From JBDSRX01 sp047445235 (GTDB lineage: Bacteria; Patescibacteriota; Dojkabacteria; J137): 31,707 nt of DNA. The translations under genes and the position numbers were made by a program. A model generated the notes under the pieces. That model ran no database searches. It saw nothing but the letters and a program-made list of their open reading frames with translations, and was not told the DNA's origin. Position 1 is the first letter of the stretch. Each line of letters starts with the position of its first letter. The DNA is taken from positions 1-31,707 of the forward strand of contig JBLGEO010000013.1 in NCBI GenBank assembly GCA_047445235.1. The letters are read 5' to 3'. This document shows, piece after piece, positions 7,923 through 14,852 of this stretch.

Positions 7923-8357
7923 TTATCTCTTAACAGTAATTGTTTTACCGTTTTCTGCATTTGGTGCTGCCACTGTTACCCTACCTGTTACTGTTTTGCA
8001 GATATTATATCCAGTTACTGCTGCTGTACCTACAGATGGATCTGTTGGAATACCTACTATATATGTATCAACTAAAGTTGTTGATAAATCAGTACCACCT
8101 GTTCCTATACTTGATACTGCTGGGCAAGTTGCAATTGTACCCAATCCTGCAACTGTATTCCCTTGTGTAGCTGTATACTGTGTAACCGCACTTAAGATTT
8201 CTGCAACGTCTGAACTTCTCTGAGCATTTCTTGCGTCTGCAAAGTTTTTTGCTGGGTTAATTGCTATGAAAGTAATTGCTGCAAGTATTGCAACTAAGGC
8301 AACTACTACCAAAACTTCTATTAATGTGAAGCCTGGTTTTGTTTGTCTTCTAAACAT
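7923..8357 (-). CDS. Type IV pilin paralogue 1 (promoter-proximal)
   Basis: A 144-residue prepilin, first gene of the three-pilin operon and a candidate major pilin. The leader is MFRRQTKPG, cleaved before F10 (FTLIEV), Glu at +5, assembly helix 10-35. The globular domain has cysteines C78 and C120 and ends in a basic VKR. Its segment 75-125 differs most from the other two copies (TATCPAVSSIG against TVCP-QTVLGSG). It has its own promoter at 8396-8423 with an inverted repeat in the spacer. The prepilin peptidase needed to process it is not in this window. Confidence 0.93.
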   Translation of the reverse strand: MFRRQTKPGFTLIEVLVVVALVAILAAITFIAINPAKNFADARNAQRSSDVAEILSAVTQYTATQGNTVAGLGTIATCPAVSSIGTGGTDLSTTLVDTYIVGIPTDPSVGTAAVTGYNICKTVTGRVTVAAPNAENGKTITVKR

Positions 8358-8395
8358 AAATATGAATATAAAAAATAAATACTTTTAATAATTTA

Positions 8396-8423
8396 AGTAT
8401 ATTACTTATTAGTAATGATACAA
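8396..8423 (-). promoter_or_regulatory. Pilin operon promoter with inverted repeat in the spacer
   Basis: Minus strand: TTGTAT (8418-8423), a 16-nt spacer, TATACT (8396-8401), predicted start about 8389 and a leader of about 32 nt. An inverted repeat, ATTACT-TATT-AGTAAT (8401-8416), fills almost exactly the spacer and touches the -10, an operator-like position. Confidence 0.5.
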
Positions 8424-8438
8424 ACTTTTTTACATAAC

Positions 8439-10565
8439 CTAAGCAGACAAGTCTTTTGCTCCTTCCTTTTTCTTCATACCTGTTAGTGGAATTGAAACGT
8501 AGAAAGTTGTTCCTTTATTTTCCTCAGATACAAATCTAATTTGACCTCCACTTGTTTCTACGATTGACTTAACAATATATAGTCCTAGACCTGTTCCTTC
8601 AACATCTTTTTGCCTTACATTATCTGCTCTAAATAGTTTTTCAAAAATTTTACCTTGCTGTGCTTTAGGAATTCCATAACCTTGATCAGCGATTTCAAGA
8701 TTAATATTTTTATCATCTTTTGAAATGCTTATATCTATCTCTTTTTTAGGATCAGAATATTTAATAGCATTAGAAAGTATGTTCTGAATAACAATTCTTA
8801 TTAAGTTTGGATCTAATGGTGTAACCGGAATCTTGTCATACTTTTCTATTATATTAAGTTCTTTTGCTTTTACAGTAACTGCCATTTCTTTTACCAAGCT
8901 TTTAGATACGTCTACGATATCTGTTGGTTTTGGCTCAATTGCAAATGTACCCACATCAATTCTAGAAACATTTAATAGTGAATTTACCAAATCTACCATT
9001 CTCCTACTTCCATTAGCTATCTCATCTAGAAACTCTTTCTGCTGTTTTGTAACCTTACCCGCGTCACCATCCGTAAGCATTTGTGTATACCAATTTATTG
9101 CTGAAAGTGGTGTTCTTAATTGATGTGATGCTAAAGATACAAATTCAGTCTTGGCCTTATCAATATCTCTTTCTTTAGTAACATCTCTAAAAACAACTAC
9201 ACAACCAATAACACTCCCTTCGTTGTCCTTCAGTGGTGCAGCACTATCCGAGACAGGTATCTCTATACCTTTGCGATTAACTAATAAGGTATGGTTTGAC
9301 ATCGAAGTTATCTCTCCATTTTCCATACTGTCTTTTATAAATTTCTCATTAGGTTTTTTGCCATCTTCATATATAAATTTAAGTATATCTGTATATTTCT
9401 TCCCTAAAGCTTCTTCAGCTGAATACCCACTAAGTTGTTCAGAAACTTTGTTAAAGACATTTATCTTATAATCACTATCTACAACAAAAACTGCATCTCC
9501 AATGCTCTCTAAGATTGCAGATATTTTATCTTTTTCTTTAGCAACCATATCTTTCTCAACTTCTAGATCTTCTAATATATTTAGAACAGCGGTTTTTGTG
9601 TCTTCTAGCTCTTTCAAGTTTTTTTCAAGGTTTATTTTGTTCTTTTCTAACTCAAACGTTTTCAAAACAATTAAATTTTCACTTACCTTTCTTTTTTCTT
9701 CTTCTCTATTTATAACTATGGCAGAGTAGTAGAAAAGAAATAGAAAAAGAACAGAATTTAAAACAACAAAATAAAGGACACCTAGATCATTCGGAAAGAC
9801 ACCTCTATTAACGCTATCAAGTCCAATCCAACCAAGTAATCCTGTGATATTAAATGAAGATGCTATTAGTATTCTTGAAGTAGAGCCAGCAATATTATCG
9901 TAAAATATAAGTCTTACATACCCCTCACTTGGTGCTAAGTTTAGAATTGAAAATGAAAGTAAAAATACTGCAAGCGAGGCACTAAAGGCAACAGGAATAA
10001 ATAAACCACTGGAGTTAAAAGCGATACCTACATTATATAATCTACCTAAAATCCCTAACCAGCCCAGTATTAAACCTATAAAAGCAAGAACGTTTGAAAG
10101 TCTGTAACTTTTTTTTAAATAAATCAATAAGAATGAAGCTGATATTAGTATAAGCCCTAATGAAAGGCTTGGAACAATTCTACTTTCAGAGATATCTCCA
10201 CCAACATCTCTAATTTTCTGAGCAAGAAATACTGTATCGTAGGTTAAGCCTAAACCAAATAAAAAGTTTATTATAGTAATAATTCCTACTAATAAACTTA
10301 ATAGAATAGAAAAAAGTATAAAAGTATTTATAAACTTATTTTCATTATTAATATTATATAAAATTACTGATATTCCAAGGAGAATAAACACTACCGCTGA
10401 GAAGGGGTTCATATTAACCATACCAGGAGAAAATGACCTTAGGACTTGTATATTTGCTACCCAACCGATAAGAACAATTACTGCAATTAGAATCACAATT
10501 AAGCTAAGAATTTTTGAAATCTTAGTATATCTTTTTATATACTGTAGATAGTCGATTTCTCCCAT
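8439..10565 (-). CDS. Membrane PAS-domain sensor histidine kinase
   Basis: A 708-residue kinase. The N-terminal half has about seven to eight membrane helices (17-40, 54-70, 80-104, 130-150, 157-176, 188-210, 232-250, 262-284). A coiled coil (285-345) leads to a PAS domain (about 346-465). The phosphoacceptor is H481 in ASHQLRTPL. The ATP-binding domain shows the N-box QNILSNAIKYS (N599), the G1 box DQGYGIP (D627) and the G2 box GTGLGL (657-662), so it should be active. It follows the CHASE-PAS gene by only four bases, and the pair likely works together. A stand-alone receiver is encoded earlier in the same locus and is a candidate partner. The signal is unknown. Confidence 0.93.
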   Translation of the reverse strand: MGEIDYLQYIKRYTKISKILSLIVILIAVIVLIGWVANIQVLRSFSPGMVNMNPFSAVVFILLGISVILYNINNENKFINTFILFSILLSLLVGIITIINFLFGLGLTYDTVFLAQKIRDVGGDISESRIVPSLSLGLILISASFLLIYLKKSYRLSNVLAFIGLILGWLGILGRLYNVGIAFNSSGLFIPVAFSASLAVFLLSFSILNLAPSEGYVRLIFYDNIAGSTSRILIASSFNITGLLGWIGLDSVNRGVFPNDLGVLYFVVLNSVLFLFLFYYSAIVINREEEKRKVSENLIVLKTFELEKNKINLEKNLKELEDTKTAVLNILEDLEVEKDMVAKEKDKISAILESIGDAVFVVDSDYKINVFNKVSEQLSGYSAEEALGKKYTDILKFIYEDGKKPNEKFIKDSMENGEITSMSNHTLLVNRKGIEIPVSDSAAPLKDNEGSVIGCVVVFRDVTKERDIDKAKTEFVSLASHQLRTPLSAINWYTQMLTDGDAGKVTKQQKEFLDEIANGSRRMVDLVNSLLNVSRIDVGTFAIEPKPTDIVDVSKSLVKEMAVTVKAKELNIIEKYDKIPVTPLDPNLIRIVIQNILSNAIKYSDPKKEIDISISKDDKNINLEIADQGYGIPKAQQGKIFEKLFRADNVRQKDVEGTGLGLYIVKSIVETSGGQIRFVSEENKGTTFYVSIPLTGMKKKEGAKDLSA

Positions 10566-10569
10566 AAAT

Positions 10570-12072
10570 TTATTCCTTATTCAACTGTTTCTTTAACTCA
10601 ACCATTTTAAGTTCTCTATTAATCATAATTTTATTAAGTCGTTCTAATTCATCAGTTTTTGCTTTAATTTTTCTTTCAGATTCATCTCTATCAGTAACAT
10701 TTTGAGATACACCAACTACAGAAACCAATTTTTCATTCTTATCTAGAATTGGTGTAAATCTTGTTTCATATATTATTTCACCAACTTTCGCAGTACCCAT
10801 TATTTGCTCACCACTAAGTGCTTTTTTAATAGTTTCAGTGTATTCTGGATTATCTTTAAAATTATCAAAGATTGACAAGCCTACTAATTCATTTTGTTTT
10901 AAACCTAAATCTGTCAGACCTTTTCCTACGGAAAGAGTAAAAGTACCTTTTGGGTCAATTGCAAATACAATTAGGTCAATTCCCTCCAGTACATTTTTTA
11001 ATTGGGCTTCACTTTCAGCTAATTTAATTTTTATTTGATCTGCTAATATTAATGCATTATTTTGTGATATTCTTGATCTGTAGAGATATATCGAACCTAA
11101 TAATGCTAGGAAAAAACCAATAATAAAAGTTCCAACTGGAACTGCTCTTTCAGTTGTACTAAGTCCATACCCATTTGCTGCAGTAAATTTGAAATTCCAT
11201 TGTCTACTTGCAATTGTCAGATCTAACGTAGTATCTAATAAATTAGTACTTGTCATGTCAACGTTGGAATCAAATAATTTTAGTGAATCATCTTCAGTTC
11301 CATCTGTGTAGATTTTCAAAGAAAGACCTTGAAATAGGTTTGGATCGTTAAAAATTTTACTAAATACATTATTTACTCTAAAACTTCCTAGAATCACACC
11401 TACATTATTTGCTTGCCTTTGCTCTACTGTATCGTTAATGCTTCCTTCTTTATATACTGGCAAATATATTGAGAATCCAAATTGCCCAGCGTTTGCACCG
11501 CTTAAAGGAAGTTTCTCAGTCATTACGGTTTCATTTGTATCTACTGCTCTTAATATATTAATTTTTCTTGCTTCAGTAGAAGTAGAATCGAAACCAAACG
11601 CAGTAGTGTCTGTAAATGGTTCCGCAAACTTTAGAAGATAATACACATCCTTGTCAGTATCATTAGCAATAGAATATTTTGCACCGCCATTAGGATTTAT
11701 AGTTGTGTCATTATTTAATTCGTCCAAGAAAGATTGCTTGTCTTCTCTTGTTACTTTTTTACTAAAAGCAACAGTTGTTATTCCAGGATACCTACTTACG
11801 AAATCTACATTTTTAATGAAGGTAGAAAACTCACTCCTTTCTACGTTACTACTGCTTGCAAACAAACCTTGAACATCTTTAAGAAAGTTTACATACTCAC
11901 TAAAATTTGAGTCTACTTTTTCCTCAATATCATTTGCTTTTACATCAAAGTTCTGTCTTGACTGTACAATTAAATTAGATGCAAAATAAATACAAAGAAT
12001 AATAACCAAAGTCATGATTACTATAAAACCTAAAAGTGGAACTAAGAATTTTTCTTTAAATTTTGTAAACAT
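10570..12072 (-). CDS. CHASE-PAS membrane sensor lacking an output domain
   Basis: A 500-residue protein. Helix 1 (11-32) is followed by an extracytoplasmic CHASE-type sensor domain (about 65-260, with the SRYPGITTVAFSK stretch typical of CHASE), a further beta-rich stretch to about 300, helix 2 (312-330), a PAS domain (about 355-462) and a coiled coil ending KKQLNKE at 500. CHASE domains bind small extracellular ligands such as cytokinin-like compounds or peptides. No HisKA, ATPase, GGDEF or other output domain follows; the gene simply stops. The next gene, four bases later, is a complete histidine kinase with its own membrane region, so the sensor may act on it in trans. It begins 52 nt after the PilX-like gene. 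Confidence 0.88.
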   Translation of the reverse strand: MFTKFKEKFLVPLLGFIVIMTLVIILCIYFASNLIVQSRQNFDVKANDIEEKVDSNFSEYVNFLKDVQGLFASSSNVERSEFSTFIKNVDFVSRYPGITTVAFSKKVTREDKQSFLDELNNDTTINPNGGAKYSIANDTDKDVYYLLKFAEPFTDTTAFGFDSTSTEARKINILRAVDTNETVMTEKLPLSGANAGQFGFSIYLPVYKEGSINDTVEQRQANNVGVILGSFRVNNVFSKIFNDPNLFQGLSLKIYTDGTEDDSLKLFDSNVDMTSTNLLDTTLDLTIASRQWNFKFTAANGYGLSTTERAVPVGTFIIGFFLALLGSIYLYRSRISQNNALILADQIKIKLAESEAQLKNVLEGIDLIVFAIDPKGTFTLSVGKGLTDLGLKQNELVGLSIFDNFKDNPEYTETIKKALSGEQIMGTAKVGEIIYETRFTPILDKNEKLVSVVGVSQNVTDRDESERKIKAKTDELERLNKIMINRELKMVELKKQLNKE

Positions 12073-12124
12073 ATTTTATTTTTTAACTAAATTAAATATA
12101 TCAGAAATAGGATTTACTACAATA

Positions 12125-12538
12125 CTATTGTATTTCTTGCCAAGAGCCGATAACAGTTGTTGGATTTACAGTTGTAACACTAACAGAGACTCTCCTTGTT
12201 GAATTTTCAAATACACCAAGTGTAGTAAAAGTTCTATTTGAATTACCTGTCCCGGTTAGCGTATTCACTGTACAAGTTCCACCTGTTAGAGTATAAGTTT
12301 CACCACCCACGTAAGCTGTATTTTGTTTTAGTAAGTCTATTGCTCTTTCTGCACAACTATCTGCATAAGCTTTTGCTTGCTTTCCCTGGTCTAATACATC
12401 GGTCGCATAGATAGACTCAGTATCTATAACCATTGTTGTAGTTAGAACTAATATACTTATAGCTCCTAAAATAATTACACTTAGTAAAGTAACATACCCT
12501 CTTTTCTTGTGCCCTTTAGGGTATGTTTTATCTATCAT
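12125..12538 (-). CDS. PilX-like minor pilin
   Basis: A 137-residue protein from the ATG at 12538. This overlaps the stop of the preceding gene by 11 nt and has a GGA about seven bases upstream. A GTG at 12586 would add 16 residues and is less likely. The N-terminus is basic (HKKRG) then YVTLLSVIILGAIS, a prepilin-type leader cleaved after Gly. Like PilX it has no Glu at +5. The helix runs about 15-37, and a stretch with AYADSCAERAIDLL (about 60-73) is typical of PilX relatives. Two cysteines may bond. Its position after GspH-, PilV- and PilW-like genes matches the order of minor pilin clusters elsewhere. Expected role: part of the pilus-initiating tip complex. Confidence 0.8.
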   Translation of the reverse strand: MIDKTYPKGHKKRGYVTLLSVIILGAISILVLTTTMVIDTESIYATDVLDQGKQAKAYADSCAERAIDLLKQNTAYVGGETYTLTGGTCTVNTLTGTGNSNRTFTTLGVFENSTRRVSVSVTTVNPTTVIGSWQEIQ

Positions 12539-13037
12539 CTGCAGTTCCATAAAAAGTTTGAGTGTAATTAAAAACTTGTTTTGCACTAGAATTATTATAT
12601 GTAAGTGTAAATTGAATTTTGATACTGTCTTTTTGACTTCCAGGTTTTAAATTTGTAAAAGTTAAAGCAGATGCAGTTACTCTATTTGATGAAATACTAA
12701 ATGCGGTTCCAGTACCTTCTTTAATTCTTATAGCACCTAGAGTTAAATCGAATATTGTTGGAGATTTAGCACCATCACTTACAACGAGTGTTAATGTACT
12801 TCCAGGTGTACCCACAACTGGTCCTGTTATGCTAGTAGAATTTCTAATAGTTTGAGTTATTAATTGCATTATCTGTGCTCCATTCTGTTCTACTTCATTT
12901 ATAGTTTGATTTCTTGCTGCAGTATTTTGATTAACAGAAAGAAAAGATACAAGGGCAACAACAACTGTGCTCATTATTGCAATATATAGTAGAGTTTCTA
13001 CTAAAGAAAATCCTCTTTTTAATTTAACTTTTCTCAT
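12528..13037 (-). CDS. PilW/GspJ-like minor pilin
   Basis: A 169-residue prepilin. The leader MRKVKLKRG is cleaved before F10 (FSLVETLLYIA) with Glu at +5 (E14), and the helix extends to about 35. The globular part contains NEVEQNGAQIMQLITQTIRNS (about 47-67), the long amphipathic helix usual for PilW/GspJ-type proteins, followed by beta-rich sequence. It starts two bases after the stop of the propeller-pilin gene and overlaps the PilX-like gene. Probable minor pilin of the tip-initiation complex; assignment to PilW rather than another class rests on gene order and general look. Confidence 0.82.
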   Translation of the reverse strand: MRKVKLKRGFSLVETLLYIAIMSTVVVALVSFLSVNQNTAARNQTINEVEQNGAQIMQLITQTIRNSTSITGPVVGTPGSTLTLVVSDGAKSPTIFDLTLGAIRIKEGTGTAFSISSNRVTASALTFTNLKPGSQKDSIKIQFTLTYNNSSAKQVFNYTQTFYGTADDR

Positions 13038-13039
13038 TA

Positions 13040-14422
13040 TTAATTTTTTATAATTATAAATTCACCAGCTGTATTACTAGAAACACCTACTACATTATCC
13101 CTAACAGAATCGAACGCTAGGCCATTTAAGGTAGATGTTGTATTAAGTGAACTTCTTAAAGTCATAGTTGTGAATGAAGATAAATCGATTGCTTGAAACT
13201 CTAAAGTAGCAGAAGCAGTAGCAATAAAAGCTAAAGTATTTGAAGAATTTAAAATAATATCGTTAACAATTCCACCTGTTGCATAAGATCCTAACAAAGC
13301 AGGAGCAGCAGGATTTGCTGCATTTACAGATGTTAAAGTACTGTTTGTGCAACCTAATAATATTGTAGTACCAATCCCATTTACTGCTGAACAAGTTGTT
13401 GCTGCAACTAAATTTAAACCTCCAGCCAATGTAGGTACTGCGGGATTTGTAATATTGATAACCCCTAACTCCTGAGCTGTATTACTTGTTGCTACATATG
13501 CATAATTACCAGACACATAGAGAGCATTAGCATTATTTGCTAAGTCTAAAGTCCCATTTAAGGTAGGTGTTACTAAAGGATTTGTTACATCTAATATATT
13601 AAATTCTTTATCTGCAGTGCCTAATCTTGTTACATAAGCTTTAGTACCAACTACAAAAACCCCTGTAGCATTTGAGTTTCCAGACATATTAAATGTTGTA
13701 GTAACATTTGGTGCAGTAGGAGTAGCAATACTCATAATTCTAAATTCTGCAGCATTATCGTCAGAAGTAATGTAAGCATAGTTTCCAGAAATGAATATAT
13801 CAGTTAAATTTCCGGTTAAAGTTGTATTGAAAACAGCTGAGGGAGCAGCTTCGTTAGAAATATCTACCACAGAGAAATTAGACGCACCAGTGTTTCTTAC
13901 AACAAAAGCATAGTTACCAGACACTGCAACTTTTGTTGCTACTAAATTACCAGCTAGATTAACTGTAGAGGCTAGTGTCGGTGTTGACCAAGCAGGCTGA
14001 ACCACTCTTTGCCAATCTGTTAAGTATTCATTATAACTAACGCTACTTGCAAATGGGACTGTCCAGGTAACTGTAACTAATACTTGTTTTGTGGTTGAGT
14101 CTACAGAGATTATTTGTGCATTTCGTGTATAACCTCCTACAGTATCACTGCTACCTGAAAGTATCCATTTATTACCACTTTGCGCAAGACCAAATGTACC
14201 AACTGTTAGGTTTGCAAAAGCTTCATTTCTAATTGATCTAAGTGCTTCTAGGCCTTCGTCTGCTATAAAAATTGCCTTATTCTTTGTAGCCATAAATTGA
14301 GTACTTTGAATAGCATAGGCAAATCCCCCTGACATTGCTAAAACTAAAGCAGAAAAAAGTCCCATTGCTAGAACAAGCTCAACCAATGAAAATGCTTTTT
14401 TAGTTTTAATATGTAAGTGCAC
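13040..14422 (-). CDS. PilV-like minor pilin fused to an LVIVD-type beta-propeller
   Basis: From the GTG at 14422 (460 residues; a TTG at 14440 would add six). The leader MHLHIKTKKA has Ala at -1, then FSLVELVLAMG with Glu at +5. Residues about 40-140 look like a PilV/GspI-type pilin domain (AIFIADEGLEALRSIR). From about 150 to the end there are roughly six repeats of about 45 residues. Each combines a YAYV/YAFV-type strand with a xVxDIxNPxxP turn (SVVDISNEAAP, NILDVTNPLVTP, GVINITNPAVP, QAIDLSSF). This is the pattern of LVIVD repeats, which form beta-propellers. PilY1, the pilus-tip adhesin that minor pilins hold, is also a propeller, so this may be a tip adhesin covalently joined to its anchor pilin. 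Two cysteines (about 344, 358) lie in repeat 5. Confidence 0.85.
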   Translation of the reverse strand: MHLHIKTKKAFSLVELVLAMGLFSALVLAMSGGFAYAIQSTQFMATKNKAIFIADEGLEALRSIRNEAFANLTVGTFGLAQSGNKWILSGSSDTVGGYTRNAQIISVDSTTKQVLVTVTWTVPFASSVSYNEYLTDWQRVVQPAWSTPTLASTVNLAGNLVATKVAVSGNYAFVVRNTGASNFSVVDISNEAAPSAVFNTTLTGNLTDIFISGNYAYITSDDNAAEFRIMSIATPTAPNVTTTFNMSGNSNATGVFVVGTKAYVTRLGTADKEFNILDVTNPLVTPTLNGTLDLANNANALYVSGNYAYVATSNTAQELGVINITNPAVPTLAGGLNLVAATTCSAVNGIGTTILLGCTNSTLTSVNAANPAAPALLGSYATGGIVNDIILNSSNTLAFIATASATLEFQAIDLSSFTTMTLRSSLNTTSTLNGLAFDSVRDNVVGVSSNTAGEFIIIKN

Positions 14423-14852
14423 CTTTTGAATTAATAACAATTGTTTTTACAGTAGTAAAATTTGTAAAAGTAATAGTTCCAGTTGTGCTTGGATCTCCAA
14501 AAGCTTTTGAATATATAAAATCATTTAAACCTGTAATTGTTACATTTGCAGGAATATCATACGCTTGGTCCTCGGTTGTATCTCTTGTTGCAAAAGTAGC
14601 ACCTTTGTATATTGTTACTTTCCCAGCAGAAAAGAAAACTCCATAATTTGAGTCTAATTTAACTGACTGAGATTGAATTTGTGCAGATCTTAAAACTCTA
14701 ACAGTTAAATTGACTGATGAATCTAATTCATTAACTATCTGAAAGTTTTGGTAAATAGGAATTGAAATACCTACAAGACTAACCAGAAGTGCTGTTGTAA
14801 CTAGTACTTCTATGAGGGTATATGCATGTAGGAATCTTTTTTTGCTTTTCAT
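14406..14852 (-). CDS. GspH/FimT-like minor pilin
   Basis: A 148-residue prepilin. The leader MKSKKRFLHA ends in Ala at -1, and the mature protein would start with Tyr: YTLIEVLVTTALL, with Glu at +5. After the helix come VRVLRSAQIQSQS and strands (YGVFFSAGKVTIYKG, ITFTN, KTIVINSKGAL), the characteristic layout of GspH/FimT/FimU pseudopilins. Members initiate pilus assembly or bind DNA in competent species. Its ATG directly abuts the pilC stop (TAAATG), so it is translated with pilC. It overlaps the start of the propeller pilin. Confidence 0.88.
   Translation of the reverse strand: MKSKKRFLHAYTLIEVLVTTALLVSLVGISIPIYQNFQIVNELDSSVNLTVRVLRSAQIQSQSVKLDSNYGVFFSAGKVTIYKGATFATRDTTEDQAYDIPANVTITGLNDFIYSKAFGDPSTTGTITFTNFTTVKTIVINSKGALTY

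Larger units (their letters stand above)
6986..8357 (-). repeat. Tandem triplication of a pilin gene
   Basis: Three head-to-tail pilin genes repeat with a period of about 468 bp (starts at 8357, 7888, 7420). The coding part from the FTLIEV codons through residue 77 is almost identical at the protein level in all three. The first two copies also share the AT-rich 20-25 bp before the ATG and the MFxRQTKPG leader. The third has an unrelated leader and upstream DNA. The most variable protein segment is residues about 76-100, inside the presumed disulfide loop. Confidence 0.9.

Noticed and set aside
7889..7960. N-terminal extension of the second pilin to 7960
   Set aside because: It would put 24 residues before the prepilin leader and run into the preceding pilin gene; the other copies begin directly at the leader.
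12119..12131. ACAATACTATTGT palindrome between the PilX-like and CHASE genes
   Set aside because: It overlaps the last codons of the PilX-like gene, is AT-rich and lacks a T-tract or promoter context, so it is neither a terminator nor a supported operator.
12539..12586. GTG start at 12586 for the PilX-like gene
   Set aside because: It adds 16 residues inside the preceding gene without a ribosome site; the ATG at 12538 has a GGA at suitable distance and a normal short leader.
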